Part shown: one piece after another, positions 52,365 through 63,390 of the stretch | Numbering within the stretch: the first letter of the stretch is position 1 | Layout: every line of letters begins with the position of its first letter | NCBI RefSeq assembly: GCF_011303555.1 | Contig: NZ_CP049868.1 | Span: 3,162,001 to 3,226,000, forward strand | Length of the DNA: 64,000 nucleotides | Direction of reading: 5' to 3' | Source: Pedobacter sp. HDW13 | GTDB lineage: Bacteria > Bacteroidota > Bacteroidia > Sphingobacteriales > Sphingobacteriaceae | The notes under the pieces: generated by a model | Database searches by the model: none | What the model saw: only the letters and a program-made list of their open reading frames with translations | Told to the model about the DNA's origin: nothing | Program-made: the position numbers and the translations under genes

Positions 52365-53789
52365 GTGAAAAAACTACATCTTCTATTAATAAAAGCATTC
52401 GTAAGACCATTCATTGCAACATTTTTTGTAATGATGTTCATCTTGCTAATGTTTTTTCTGTTTAAATGGATTGATGATCTCATTGGCAAAGGCTTCGAAT
52501 GGTATACCATTCTGGAGCTGATGTATTATGCCTCGGCAGCAAACGTTTCGATGGCCTTGCCGTTATCAGTTCTGCTTTCTTCTATCATGACTTTCGGTTC
52601 GCTGGGCGAAAATTACGAGCTGGTGGCCATTAAATCGGCTGGTATTTCGTTGCAGAAAGCCATGCGCCCGCTTTTCGTGGTGATTTTAATCCTTACCGTA
52701 TCGTCGTTTTTCTTTGCGAACTACATGTTGCCCAAAGCCAATTTAAAGTTTGGTTCGCTGTTGTACGATATCCGCAACAAAAAACTTTCCTTCCTGATAA
52801 AACCAGGTGTGTTTAATAATGCCATACCGGGTTATGCCATCCGTGTCGATTCGAAAGAGGACGACGGTACCCTGCATAACATTATGATTTACGATCATAA
52901 AGAAAATAATGGCATTCCGAAGGTAATTTTGGCCAAAGAAGGCAAGATGGAAAAAACTGCCGATGGTAAGTTTCTGGTGCTGAGCCTTAAAAACGGCGTA
53001 CAGTATGAGGAGCAGGCCAGTAGCAACGGGATGTATAACCCCAGGCAGGTTTTCTCGCGCAGGAGATTTAAAGAAACTGCGCCACGTTTCGATATGTCGT
53101 CGTTTGATGGCAACACAACCGACCCTAACGCATTTGGCAATAGTACCCCGATGTTAAACCTGAAAGGGATTGTGCGCAAACGCGATTCGCTTACCAAACA
53201 GCTCGACACGATACATATGCGTACTATCGAGAATTTGACCAGTAACTTTAAGCAGTTTAACGTAACCAAAGGTTATACCAAAATAAAGGCTGCACCTGCT
53301 AAAATTGATGATGTGGTGCTGAAGAGTATTCCAAACGGATCGCGCAAGCAGGCCCTTGATAATGCCACCAATGTGGTAGCCAATATTATGCAGCATGTAC
53401 CCAACTGGGCACCACGTCAAACCGATTTAACGGGCGAAATTATCTTCACTACGGTAGAGTACCAGCGTAAGTTTACCCTGGCGGCATCGTGTATCCTGCT
53501 GTTCTTTATCGGGGCACCATTAGGCGCCATTATCAGAAAAGGAGGGATGGGCTTACCCGTTGTAGTAGCCATTTCGTTCTTCCTGGTGTATCACATTATT
53601 ACCACTGTTGCCGAGAAATCGGCAAGGGAGGGTAACCTAAACCCAATAGTGGGTATGTGGATGGCCATGATTGTGCTATCGCCACTGGCTGCTTTTTTAA
53701 CTTATAAGGCTACAGTTGATTCGGCTCTTTTTGATGTAAATTATTACAAGCAGATGCTGCTTAAAGTGTTTAAAAAGAAGGAAAAGTAA
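52365..53789 (+). CDS. LptF/LptG-family permease (YjgP/YjgQ)
   Basis: 474 residues. Inner-membrane permease subunit of the LPS export ABC transporter. Layout is correct: three N-terminal helices (about 10-120), a large periplasmic beta-jelly-roll (about 125-355), and three C-terminal helices (GAPLGAIIRKGGMG to the end). Start is GTG at 52365; it gives the expected short N-terminus before the first helix. Many Bacteroidota have such genes away from lptB/lptC, as here. LptF or LptG cannot be decided. Confidence 0.9.
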   Translation: MKKLHLLLIKAFVRPFIATFFVMMFILLMFFLFKWIDDLIGKGFEWYTILELMYYASAANVSMALPLSVLLSSIMTFGSLGENYELVAIKSAGISLQKAMRPLFVVILILTVSSFFFANYMLPKANLKFGSLLYDIRNKKLSFLIKPGVFNNAIPGYAIRVDSKEDDGTLHNIMIYDHKENNGIPKVILAKEGKMEKTADGKFLVLSLKNGVQYEEQASSNGMYNPRQVFSRRRFKETAPRFDMSSFDGNTTDPNAFGNSTPMLNLKGIVRKRDSLTKQLDTIHMRTIENLTSNFKQFNVTKGYTKIKAAPAKIDDVVLKSIPNGSRKQALDNATNVVANIMQHVPNWAPRQTDLTGEIIFTTVEYQRKFTLAASCILLFFIGAPLGAIIRKGGMGLPVVVAISFFLVYHIITTVAEKSAREGNLNPIVGMWMAMIVLSPLAAFLTYKATVDSALFDVNYYKQMLLKVFKKKEK

Positions 53790-53846
53790 CCTCATTTCCT
53801 TTACTTACAAATGATATTTTAATCCAAAAATTGCTTAATAAGGTTG

Positions 53847-53854
53847 TACATTTG
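53847..53854 (+). promoter_or_regulatory. TAnnTTTG promoter box (TACATTTG) before ribBA
   Basis: Matches the -7 consensus; 73 bp upstream of the preferred ribBA ATG. No FMN riboswitch fold is visible in the leader. Confidence 0.45.
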
Positions 53855-53927
53855 TACAAGTTAACGCTGCAGTATAAATACTTGTTAAAAGCTAATGAGC
53901 CGCGTTTTCTCCATAATGCTATATAAA

Positions 53928-55139
53928 ATGCAAACGAAATTAAACACAATAGAAGAAGCTGTCGCAGATATAAAAGCTGGTAAAGTGATTATTGTTGTCG
54001 ACGATGAGAATAGAGAGAATGAAGGTGATTTCTTAACGGCTGCCGAAAATGCAACACCAGAAGTAATCAATTTTATGGCTACTTATGGTCGTGGTTTAAT
54101 CTGCGCCCCTTTAACCGAAGAGCGTTGTAAAGAGCTTAACCTCGATTTGATGGTGGGTAAAAATACAGCCGCTTACGAAACCAATTTTACTGTTTCGGTA
54201 GATTTGGTTGGTCATGGTTGTACTACAGGTATTTCGGCCAGCGACCGTTCTAAAACCATGCTGGCTTTGGTCGATCCTAAAACCGATCCGGCAGAATTGG
54301 GCAGACCAGGACATATTTTCCCTTTAATTGCCAAAGATGGGGGGGTAATCCGCAGGGCCGGTCATACCGAAGCTGCGGTAGATTTAGCCCGTTTGGCTGG
54401 TATGAAACCTGCTGGTTTATTGGTCGAAATTTTAAAAGAAGATGGCGAAATGGCCCGTCTTCCTGATTTATTTAAAATTGCAGAGCAACACCAGTTAAAA
54501 ATTATATCAATCGAAGATCTGATTGCTTACCGTTTAAATTTAGATAGCCTGATTAAGCAGGAAGTGAGCATTGCTTTGCCTACTGCCTGGGGTGATTTTA
54601 AAATGACGGCTTATACACAATTGGACAATAATGCTACGCATTTAGCCATTTCAAAAGGCGAGTGGACTGCTGATGAGCCTATTTTAGCGCGTGTACACAG
54701 TTCTTGTGTAACCGGCGATATTTTTGGTTCGTGCCGTTGTGATTGCGGTCCGCAATTGCATAAGGCCTTAGAGATGATCGAAAAAGAAGGTAAAGGCATT
54801 GTAGTTTATATGAATCAGGAGGGTAGAGGTATTGGGCTGATTAATAAACTGCGTTCGTATAACTTACAGGATGCAGGTTTTGATACTGTTGAAGCCAACA
54901 TTAAACTTGGTTTTAAAGGTGATGAACGTGATTATGGTGTAGGTGCACAGATATTAAGATCGGAAGGCGTAACCAAAATGCGCCTGATGAGTAACAACCC
55001 AACTAAAAGGGCTGGTTTAATTGGCTATGGTTTGGAGGTGATAGAAAACATTCCGATCGAAATTGCCAGTAACGTACACAATGAACGTTATTTAACTACT
55101 AAAAGAGATAAAATGGGCCATTCTATCATGAAAGGATAG
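53928..55139 (+). CDS. ribBA: bifunctional RibBA: dihydroxybutanone-phosphate synthase / GTP cyclohydrolase II
   Basis: 403 residues from the ATG at 53928 ([12 protein letters not shown]), which fits family starts; an upstream ATG at 53895 would add an atypical 11-residue tail. RibB half (about 1-205): [11 protein letters not shown] acidic motif and [16 protein letters not shown]. RibA half (about 206-403): [12 protein letters not shown] zinc site (three Cys) and [11 protein letters not shown] catalytic region. Makes the two starting materials of riboflavin synthesis. It stands alone, so other rib genes must be elsewhere. Confidence 0.97.
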   Translation: MQTKLNTIEEAVADIKAGKVIIVVDDENRENEGDFLTAAENATPEVINFMATYGRGLICAPLTEERCKELNLDLMVGKNTAAYETNFTVSVDLVGHGCTTGISASDRSKTMLALVDPKTDPAELGRPGHIFPLIAKDGGVIRRAGHTEAAVDLARLAGMKPAGLLVEILKEDGEMARLPDLFKIAEQHQLKIISIEDLIAYRLNLDSLIKQEVSIALPTAWGDFKMTAYTQLDNNATHLAISKGEWTADEPILARVHSSCVTGDIFGSCRCDCGPQLHKALEMIEKEGKGIVVYMNQEGRGIGLINKLRSYNLQDAGFDTVEANIKLGFKGDERDYGVGAQILRSEGVTKMRLMSNNPTKRAGLIGYGLEVIENIPIEIASNVHNERYLTTKRDKMGHSIMKG

Positions 55140-55207
55140 TTTGGTTGGCTTTGACTATTTTCAGTTTTGATTATTGGAAAATGATTGAGGTTAATTATAA
55201 ATTATTG

Positions 55208-55241
55208 AAAAGGCCGGCATCATATTGCCGGCCTTTTTTTT
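55208..55241 (+). terminator. Rho-independent terminator after ribBA
   Basis: GC-rich perfect stem AAAGGCCGGCA / TGCCGGCCTTT, 6 nt loop, followed by a run of T. 69 bp after the ribBA stop. Confidence 0.9.
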
Positions 55242-55501
55242 GAATATGTTCAGGCTTGTTTCTTAACGAGTGTGTGATTGGCTTAGCGTTTTTAACACTT
55301 CTTAGTACGATACAATCGTATTGCTATTTCTGCACGCGTTAGAAACGCGCGCAAGCTGAAACAGGTGGTCTAGAATTAAGAGATGCTTCACTGCGTTCAG
55401 CATTACAGTTTTGTTTTTATATGTGATGGATCGATAGCTTTGTTATTCGGTCTTATTTTAGCTGGTTATAAACCATCAGACTATAGGCCATTGACTAAAA
55501 T
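55242..55501. other. intergenic region with degenerate repeat words
   Basis: No gene seen. Contains a short palindrome (GCGTTAGAAACGC near 55337) and a word around 55381-55406 (AGATGCTTCACTGCGTTCAG) of a type often found in dispersed Bacteroidota repeats. Only one copy occurs here. Confidence 0.4.
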
Positions 55502-58500
55502 CTACCTCCTTTGGTTTCCCTTCGTTTGATTAATAATCACATCTTTATTGAGCGATTTATTGGTTTTAACCGGCGCTTCGCTTTGTTTCCTTTTTAAGTT
55601 ACGGCGATACGAGCCTGAAATTTTCTGGATAAACTCTTTAAACGTATCAAACTGCTGGGTGTACACCAAACCAAACGACGTTACATTGGCCGTTGGACTA
55701 ATACCGCTGTTTAAGAAAATACTTTGTTGTGTAGGTGGTTTATTGGCTGCTTTAATGGTTAAACTTCCATCTTTCTTGATCAGGAATACAGCTTCAACTT
55801 CTCTACCTACATTGTCTTTACCAAAATCGATGATGGTAAAATCGTTTACGCTGTTACGATCTACAATACCCGCATTAATAATCAGACGGTCATTAAAGAA
55901 TTTAAATGATGCATTGGCCTCGCTTAACGAGCGAACGTTCAGATCGACAAAGTTTAAGTTTAAAGAAGAAAGTACGTTGTTGAACTGGTTAAATACCAGT
56001 TCAGTTGCTGTACTCGTAGCGGTTGAGCTCAATTGGTTTCCGATTGACTGGCCACCGTTTCCAGGTGCAAAACTTCTTCTGATAATTAAACTGAAGGCCT
56101 GCAAATTCAGGTTGTTCTGATCACTGAAATAAGTTTGCAACTCCTCTTTAATAGAAGGCTGCGCGGGAAATTGATATCAAGTTTAATCTCCGGTTTTAAT
56201 AAAAGACCAGTTAAACCCATTTCTACCTCGGTATTTACCCTTTGGTTGGCATTGCTGCTCGCATCGCGGTTGGCCGCTTTATACAAATCGTTTAAACTTG
56301 CCCTAAGCGCATAAACTGCTTTGAGGTTAATTTGCGCGGCAGTAGGGTTACCTGTCCAACGGATGGTACCGCCTTGTCTGATCTCAAATTTCTTATTAAT
56401 TACTTCCTGGGCTGTAAAATCGAAACTTCCGGTTTCAATAATATAATCGCCCGACATTTCGAAATCTCCAAAACTGTTGATGTTCAGGTTCAGTTCTGCA
56501 TTACCCTTTCCACTCAAATTACCTAGTGTGGTAAAAATATTGGCTGTGGTATTGGGGTCGATGGTTAATTTAAAAGTTAACGTTAAGCCATCAAAATTGG
56601 TTGTTTTCTTAACTGCAACTGTTGAATCGCGGCTTACAAAATTGATGAAATCTTTATCCGATATCGTTTCCGAGCTGTTTAAAGGTAAATTGAAAACTGT
56701 TCCTTTCTCTGTTTTCGCCTTAATATCGATTTTCATTTTATTGGTAGGCCCAGTAAACTTAAATACCCCTGTGCCGTACGCACGACCATAATAAACCGAG
56801 TTATCTTTTGCTGTAGTATTTAAGGCCATTAAGCTGTTGGCGGTTACCTTAACATCCAGGGTAGGGTAGTTAATGTTGTTCAGGTCTACAGTGCCTTCTG
56901 CGGTAGCTTCATGGCCTTCTAAATCGGCCAGTTTAAATTCTTCTCCCAAATCAATCACACTATTGCTTACCTGTACCTCATCGGTAATTACATAAGTGGT
57001 TTTGAGGTAATTTACCATCAATTGTCCTTTATCGAGGGCTACAGTACCGTTAATTTGCGGTTTATCAAATTTGCCCTTAACCGTTAAATCGGCAGAAATA
57101 TTTCCTCTTAAATTAGATACCAGTTGTTTTACAAAAGGCTCTAAAATAGTGAGTTTACTTTCGTTCATTTTTATAGATAGGTCAATTTCTTTCTCTTTCA
57201 GGTTGAGGTTTCCGGTCAGTTTAAAAGTTTCAGAATCTTCGGCCACGATGCGTGTAAACACATCAATTTTATTGGTGGCGTTGTTGTACGATGAGGTATC
57301 GGTAAGGGTACCAATATAAATATCGTTAAAGTTCAGTGAATCTATTTTTAGGTCGTCGTTTACGCGTGGTGCTTTGAGGATGCCGTACAAATTGGTTTTT
57401 CCATTGGCATTACCGCCCAGTTTAATACCGGCGCCTTTGGTAAAAGGGTTCAGCGTTTTAAGGTTAAAATCTTTAAATCCTACGGTAATTAAATCTTTAG
57501 GATCTTCTGAAATCAATCCGTCGATAGTTAACTGCTGTTTTCCGTTGGTTAGGTCAAAATTGGTGATCTCGGTTTTGCCATTGTTGAGCACAATACGCAC
57601 CTTCTCCTGTATGCGCCATTCTTCGTTGTTGATTTTTAAAATAGAAGGAAGCACGCTCAGGCGGGCTGTGGTGTCCTGATTTTTGGTGAATTCGACCAAA
57701 CCGTTTAAATCGAGCTGGTTGTCTTCATCGGCGTTCGACATTTTAACGTTGAAAGCCAGGCTGTCGTTGCGCAGGATATTCGAAACGTTTACATCTTTAA
57801 TAAACAAACTGTCGTTTAGCTGTACCCGATCGGAGGTAACAATAAGCTGGAGTTGCTGAGGAGTGGTATTTTCATCGAGGATAATGTTGTTTACCACAAT
57901 GCCGTTATACTTCAGTTTTTTAACAAAACCATTGAGTGCAGCGGTATTGTTTCGCGAGTCGAAATCTCCGTTAAACGTTGCGCCTTCCTCCAGTTCTAGG
58001 CCCGGAATAAATATCTGCGCAATAGGCTCGAACTTTTTAATCAGCAGTTTAAATTTAAAAATCTGGTTTTTGTATTTAAAAATATCGGCCTTTAACGAGG
58101 GGATATAGGTTTTGGCAATCGCCTTATAATAAGAAACAATAGAGTTTAGGTCGTATTCGCCCTGAATGCCCGCATCCAGAATGTCTGAACGGATATCGAG
58201 TACACGGTTAGCGCCAGTGCCATTGGCGGTTAACTGCACCGAATCGACACTGTAAATACCCTTAGGGTTTTGGAGCCTAACCTCTTCAATTAATAATTTA
58301 CCCGAAATGTTGTTTAGGTTGGTGCCCGAAAAATTGGTTTTAAATTTCGCATCTACCATCAGCGAATCTTTTAGCAGCTTTAAGGCTTTCAAACGAGCTT
58401 TAGAAATGGTAGCGTTGAAATTAAATACCGGTAACTTGGGGTTGAGGTTAACACCGCCATCAAAAACCAGTTTCACGTTTCGGTCGTTTATACTCAGCTT

Positions 58501-59934
58501 ACCGTCGAAATATTTTTTATCAAAGGTTCCGTCGATTTTTACATTGTGGTAGCGATAATTGTTAAAATCGATATAATCTACATCGCCGTTTATTTTCTCA
58601 GTGAGGTTTTTGAGTTCAGTACCACGACCTTTTACGTATAACGAAGAGCTGATACGGCCCAGGCTTTTTTCTTCAACCAGGTTGCCGAGGTTAAAATCAT
58701 AACTCTTTACGTTTCCGGTGTAGGTAGGAATATCATTTTTATCGATCTTCATGTTTACATCCGAAACAATACGGCCTAGTTTAGTTTTAAACTCGCCATA
58801 GGCAATAAAATCGTTCTGGAAACCAGTGAAACTTCCGTTAAAGTTAATGTTACCAAATTTATTTACAATTGCCGGAACAATTTGTTTCTTGCTGTTTGTA
58901 ATGCCAGCCAATACTTCATCCAGATCGGTCCTATTGGTGGCGGCCATTTCAATGTTCAGGTCCATAAAGGTTTCTTTCCACTTGGGTAATCCCTTTAATA
59001 TAAAATCGCCTTTAATGTAAGTGGCTTTTCCTGTTTTTATCGAAAGCTTTTTAGCCCGAAGGTTATTTACCAGACCTGTTATCTGCCCGTCAACATCTAG
59101 ATCGAGTTTCATAGTGCTGAGCTCGGGTGCAAAAAAAGCAACGTCTCTAGAGGTAAGGTGGCTGTCTTTAAAGATAGCCTTCATGCGCACATTATCTACA
59201 TAGTGGTTAAAATCCTTGTAGCTTTTAAACCGCATCTGGTAGTAATTGGTTAGGCGGCTCTGGCTAGTTTCGAGTAACAGGTTTTTCAACTCAATTGCAT
59301 TACTATCGATGGTGGTTTGTGCGGTAAGGTTTTTAAGGTAAAAGCCGCTTCTTTCTTTCAGTGTTAAATTTTTGATATTCGTTTTAACCAGGTGGTTTTT
59401 AGTGTCGAGCCCCTCAAAAATACCACTAAGTTCTTTAACATCTACGTTTTCGAAATTTACACTTTTGCCCAGGGTGGTATCTTTGGCAGCGAAATTTTTA
59501 TACCTGAAAGCAAACTTGTTTAAGATAATACGGCCCAGCTTAATATCGTAAGGCTTGCTTTTCTTTTTCTTTACAGTAGGTTTACCAGAATCGAAATAGT
59601 TTATAATGAAATCGAGGTTAGAAGACTTATCTTTGAAATCCTTTAGGAAAAAGCGGCCGTTGTTGATCTGAACCGTACTGATATCAATAATGCGTTTATC
59701 AATAGATAAGCGGTTAATATCGACCATAAATTGAGGTGTGCTCAGTAAAGTGTCTTTTTGAAGATCGAGTACTAATAAATCTTCGAGTACGATAGATTTA
59801 AAAGGCTTGATGTACAGACTCTTGATTGATATGGTGGTTTTAAGCTCTTTTGATAAGTATGCAGCAGTTTTCTGCGCAAAATAAGTTTGAACAGGCTTAA
59901 ATTGTAGTGAAAAAATAAGAAGCGCGAGCAGCAA
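55502..59934 (-). pseudogene. tamB: TamB-family translocation/assembly module protein, frameshifted near the C-terminus
   Basis: A large inner-membrane-anchored protein with long beta-helical repeats and a C-terminal DUF490 domain, which bridges the envelope and helps outer-membrane assembly or lipid transport. The 1275-codon frame (56107-59934) ends wrongly after DINFP. One base lost at GGG 56165-56167 explains it: the other frame continues AQPSIKEELQTYFSDQNN and runs to 55502 (212 codons), completing DUF490. The annotated start is TTG at 59934, but the frame stays open upstream with KKLFKILLWVIASIILLLALL, a better membrane anchor, up to a stop near 59995 and without an ATG, so the true start is unresolved. 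Intact protein would be about 1480-1500 residues. Confidence 0.85.
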
Positions 59935-60008
59935 AATTATTGATGCAATTACCCAAAGGAGTATTTTAAATAGTTTTTTAATAATTTTGCAGCTTAAATA
60001 TTAATAAT

Positions 60009-61010
60009 TTGTCTGTTATACTTGCTATCGAGTCCTCTTGCGATGATACTTCAGTTGCTATCTGTAACAACGGCAAAATTACTGCCAATGTTATTGCAAA
60101 CCAAACAATTCATCAAAATTATGGTGGTGTAATCCCTGAATTGGCTTCGAGGGTACATCAACAAAATATTGTGCCCGCTGTGCAGCAGGCTTTAATTAAT
60201 GCCAAAGTTACAAAACAGGACATTAATGCCGTTGCTTTTACACAAGGGCCGGGTTTGCTGGGTTCACTTTTGGTTGGCGTTTCTTTTGCAAAATCATTTG
60301 CACTAGCCTTAAATATACCTTTAATTTCTGTGAATCACATGCATGCGCACATATTGGCGCATTTTATCGATGATCCTAAACCGAGTTTCCCTTTCTTATG
60401 TTTAACCGTTTCGGGTGGGCATACACAGATTGTACTGGTGAAAGATTACTTCGATATGGAAATTGTTGGCGAAACGCTTGATGATGCCGCCGGAGAAGCT
60501 TTTGATAAAACGGCTAAATTGCTGGCCTTACCTTATCCGGGTGGCCCCTTAATTGATAAACATGCTAAACTGGGAAATCCGCTGGCGTTTAAATTTGCTG
60601 AACCACAAATACCTGAGCTGAATTTTAGCTTCAGCGGTTTTAAAACTTCTATCTTGTATTTTATCAGGAAACAGGAAAAGGAAAACCCTAATTTTATCGC
60701 TGATCATTTAGATGATATCTGTGCATCGGTGCAGCATAGTATTGTGCAAATTTTATTAAATAAGTTAAAAAAAGCAGCAAAACAGTTTGGTATTAATGAA
60801 ATTGCCATTGCTGGCGGTGTTTCGGCAAACTCAGGCCTACGCGATGGTTTACAGCAAACCGCTGATGAGCTGGGTTGGAAAGTTTATGTGCCGGCGTTTC
60901 AGTATTGTACAGATAATGCAGGTATGATTGGCATTGCAGGCTACCACAAGTTTTTGGCAAAAGATTTTGTAGGGCAGGAAGTATCGCCAATGGCAAGGAT
61001 GGAATTTTAA
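60009..61010 (+). CDS. tsaD: tRNA N6-threonylcarbamoyladenosine transferase TsaD
   Basis: 333 residues. Makes the t6A37 modification on ANN-decoding tRNAs together with TsaB, TsaC and TsaE (not in this window). ASKHA-fold motifs: LAIESSCDDTSVAI at the start, the metal-binding HMHAHI (His pair), SGGHTQIVLV and IAGGVSANSGLR. Start is TTG at 60009; no ATG lies upstream in frame. Divergent from tamB with a 74 bp gap. Confidence 0.95.
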   Translation: MSVILAIESSCDDTSVAICNNGKITANVIANQTIHQNYGGVIPELASRVHQQNIVPAVQQALINAKVTKQDINAVAFTQGPGLLGSLLVGVSFAKSFALALNIPLISVNHMHAHILAHFIDDPKPSFPFLCLTVSGGHTQIVLVKDYFDMEIVGETLDDAAGEAFDKTAKLLALPYPGGPLIDKHAKLGNPLAFKFAEPQIPELNFSFSGFKTSILYFIRKQEKENPNFIADHLDDICASVQHSIVQILLNKLKKAAKQFGINEIAIAGGVSANSGLRDGLQQTADELGWKVYVPAFQYCTDNAGMIGIAGYHKFLAKDFVGQEVSPMARMEF

Positions 61011-61016
61011 AGGTTT

Positions 61017-61140
61017 ATTGGTTGGTTAACTGGTTAATTGTATAAATCGGTTAACTGGCTCGTAACTCCAAACTGTTCATCGGTAATTGCAAACTATTCA
61101 TTGATGATTTGTTTATTGTTAACTGTAAACTGCCAACTGA
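61017..61140 (+). repeat. dispersed intergenic repeat, copy B
   Basis: About 120 bp, related to 51708-51827 (inverted) and 63391-63493. Contains GGTTGGTTAACTGGTTAATT, AAATCGGTTAACTG, CTCCAAACTGTTCATCGGTAA and TGCAAACT. Confidence 0.75.
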
Positions 61141-61145
61141 GTTTG

Positions 61146-61153
61146 TACCTTTG
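61146..61153 (+). promoter_or_regulatory. TAnnTTTG promoter box (TACCTTTG)
   Basis: -7-type box about 97 bp upstream of the small membrane gene at 61250. Confidence 0.4.
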
Positions 61154-61206
61154 TTGTAAAAAAGAATAGAAATAATTAATAACTGGCAATTTAAACGGCC
61201 AATTAA

Positions 61207-61238
61207 ATCTTCCGACTTCGGACCTCTGACTTCGGACT
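61207..61238. repeat. short CTTCGGAC-type tandem words
   Basis: Two tandem near-copies of the word GACTTCGGAC with one spacer (CTCT). Such low-complexity CTTCGGAC tracts recur in Bacteroidota intergenic DNA; function unknown. Confidence 0.5.
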
Positions 61239-61249
61239 AATAAAATTAT

Positions 61250-61447
61250 ATGAGTGGAGCATCGTTAATATTTTGGATTGTTTGTGCGGTACCTTTAATT
61301 GGTCTGTTGTATTGGCTAATCAGGAAGGATAAAAACAAACTTAAAGGGAGCTGGGGTGTAATTATACTTGGTGTTTTGGTTGTAGCAGCATTGCTGGTTA
61401 TTGTTTATGTAACCAAAGATTTCAATGCTATTTTTAGTCAGAACTAA
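61250..61447 (+). CDS. small two-helix membrane protein
   Basis: 65 residues with two hydrophobic helices (about 4-24 and 35-54) and a charged loop between them (RKDKNKLKGS). I do not recognise it. It has its own promoter-like box and ends before a strong terminator, so it is probably a real small gene. Layout resembles PLDc_N-type small membrane proteins, though the motif is not clear. Confidence 0.55.
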   Translation: MSGASLIFWIVCAVPLIGLLYWLIRKDKNKLKGSWGVIILGVLVVAALLVIVYVTKDFNAIFSQN

Positions 61448-61481
61448 GCAAAGCATTTCTTAATATCAATCTGTTTAAAAG

Positions 61482-61518
61482 AAAATGGCCTCCCGAATAT
61501 GATTCAGGAGGCCATTTT
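61482..61518. terminator. bidirectional terminator between the small gene and recA
   Basis: 12 bp perfect stem AAAATGGCCTCC / GGAGGCCATTTT, 13 nt loop. With A/T tails on both sides it serves both the plus-strand small gene and the minus-strand recA. Confidence 0.85.
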
Positions 61519-61544
61519 TATGTTTTATTGAAGCGCCGGAAGGC

Positions 61545-62570
61545 TTATTCTTCTACCAGCTTATCGCCGGTTACTTCGGCTTTAATTTTAGCTTCCAGTT
61601 CTTCGGCTAACTCAGGGTTATCACTCAACAGTTGTTTTACTGCGTCCCTGCCTTGTCCTAATTTGGTATCGCCATAAGAGAACCATGAACCTGCTTTTTT
61701 GATGATGCCGAAGTCAACACCTAAATCGATGATCTCACCGTTTTTAGAGATGCCTTCACCAAACATCACATCAAATTCTGCAATACGGAAAGGAGGAGCT
61801 ACTTTATTTTTAACAATCTTAACTTTAACGCGGTTACCTGAAACTTCGTCAGAATCTTTGATCTGAGAAATACGGCGGATATCTAAACGTACTGATGCGT
61901 AGAATTTTAAAGCGTTACCGCCGGTTGTAGTTTCGGGGTTGCCGAACATTACACCAATTTTATCGCGCAACTGGTTGATGAAGATACAGCAACATCCTGT
62001 TTTTGAAATTGTTCCGGTTAATTTACGTAAGGCCTGACTCATTAAACGGGCATGTAAACCCATTTTACTATCACCCATTTCACCTTCAATCTCGCTTTTA
62101 GGAACTAGAGCAGCTACAGAGTCAATTACAATTACATCAATAGCCCCTGAACGGATCAGGTTATCGGCAATTTCTAGTGCCTGCTCACCGTTATCTGGTT
62201 GAGAGATTAAAAGATTATCGGTATCTACACCTAATTTTTTTGCATAAAACTGATCGAAAGCATGCTCTGCATCAATAAAAGCAGCAATGCCACCTTTTTT
62301 CTGCGCTTCGGCAATAATGTGGGTTGCTAAAGTGGTTTTACCAGAAGATTCCGGGCCATAAATTTCTATTACACGCCCTTTTGGAATACCGCCAATACCT
62401 AAAGCGATATCTAAACTTATTGATCCTGTGGAAATATATTCTATGGCTTCAACAGCGGTATCGCCAAGTTTCATGATAGTGCCTTTACCATACGATTTTT
62501 CGAGCTTGTCTAAAGTAAGCTGAAGGGCTTTTAATTTATCTGGATTTGCGTTGCTCATTTCTTTTTTCAT
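61545..62570 (-). CDS. recA: recombinase RecA
   Basis: 341 residues. Binds ssDNA with ATP and drives strand exchange and LexA-type self-cleavage. Walker [10 protein letters not shown] (about 70-78), Walker [14 protein letters not shown]1/L2 loops ([19 protein letters not shown]) and acidic C-terminus. A second in-frame ATG at 62558 ([10 protein letters not shown]) is also a good start and would give 337 residues. No recX follows in the window. Confidence 0.98.
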   Translation of the reverse strand: MKKEMSNANPDKLKALQLTLDKLEKSYGKGTIMKLGDTAVEAIEYISTGSISLDIALGIGGIPKGRVIEIYGPESSGKTTLATHIIAEAQKKGGIAAFIDAEHAFDQFYAKKLGVDTDNLLISQPDNGEQALEIADNLIRSGAIDVIVIDSVAALVPKSEIEGEMGDSKMGLHARLMSQALRKLTGTISKTGCCCIFINQLRDKIGVMFGNPETTTGGNALKFYASVRLDIRRISQIKDSDEVSGNRVKVKIVKNKVAPPFRIAEFDVMFGEGISKNGEIIDLGVDFGIIKKAGSWFSYGDTKLGQGRDAVKQLLSDNPELAEELEAKIKAEVTGDKLVEE

Positions 62571-62691
62571 TACGGCGTAAATATAATCGATTATCGGCTA
62601 ATATACTTGAATGTTGATATTTAAAATACTAATATATTTAGCTAAGGTAAATGTTTTTTAGCTAATGTCAATAGTAATGTGAAAATAATTT

Positions 62692-63357
62692 TTAAGCTTT
62701 TAACTTGTCTCTTTCATTTTGGGCGGTTAGTCGTTCAAAATACCTGCACATGTAGGTGATTTCGCAAACATCGCATTTGGGGCTCCTGGCCACACAAACG
62801 TAGCGCCCGTGCAAAATAAGCCAGTGGTGGGCAATGTGGATATCGTGCTCTGGCAGGTTTTTAACCAGGTCTTTTTCTACTGCTAAAGGCGTTTTGCCGT
62901 TGGTTAAACCTAAGCGGTTGGCCACGCGGAAAACGTGTGTATCTACTGCCATAGCTGGTGCATTATAAATTACCGATGCAATTACATTGGCTGTTTTACG
63001 ACCAACACCTGGCATCTTTTGCAAGTCATCAATGCCCGAAGGTACAACATCGTTAAATTCGTTAAGCAGAATATTGGCCATACCCACCAGGTGTTTAGCC
63101 TTATTATTAGGATAACTGATACTTCTGATGTAATCGAAAACAATATCGGGTGTAACCTCTGCAAGTGCTTTGGCATTAGGGAAACGTTGAAAAAGGGCAG
63201 GGGTAACCATGTTTACCCTTTTATCGGTGCATTGTGCAGAGAGGATTACTGCAACTAAAAGCTGGTACGGATTGTTGTAATGCAATTCGGTTTCGGCATC
63301 TGGCTGCTTGGCCGAAAAATGTTCTACAAAAAGTTTATAACGTTCTTTTTTAAGCAT
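62692..63357 (-). CDS. nth: endonuclease III (DNA glycosylase/AP lyase)
   Basis: 221 residues from the ATG at 63357; the TTG two codons upstream is less likely. Removes oxidised pyrimidines and cuts abasic sites. Helix-hairpin-helix LQKMPGVGRKTANVIASV with catalytic Lys following the AQCTDKRVN motif, and Asp in VDTHVFRVANRLGL. Iron-sulfur ligands: HGRYVCVARSPKCDVC plus a final Cys in YMC. Complete. Confidence 0.97.
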   Translation of the reverse strand: MLKKERYKLFVEHFSAKQPDAETELHYNNPYQLLVAVILSAQCTDKRVNMVTPALFQRFPNAKALAEVTPDIVFDYIRSISYPNNKAKHLVGMANILLNEFNDVVPSGIDDLQKMPGVGRKTANVIASVIYNAPAMAVDTHVFRVANRLGLTNGKTPLAVEKDLVKNLPEHDIHIAHHWLILHGRYVCVARSPKCDVCEITYMCRYFERLTAQNERDKLKA

Positions 63358-63390
63358 GGGCAAATATAAGAGATAAACTTGTTCGATGGT

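Noticed and set aside
53790..53927. FMN riboswitch ahead of ribBA
   Set aside because: The leader is AT-rich and has none of the conserved RFN helices or loop words.
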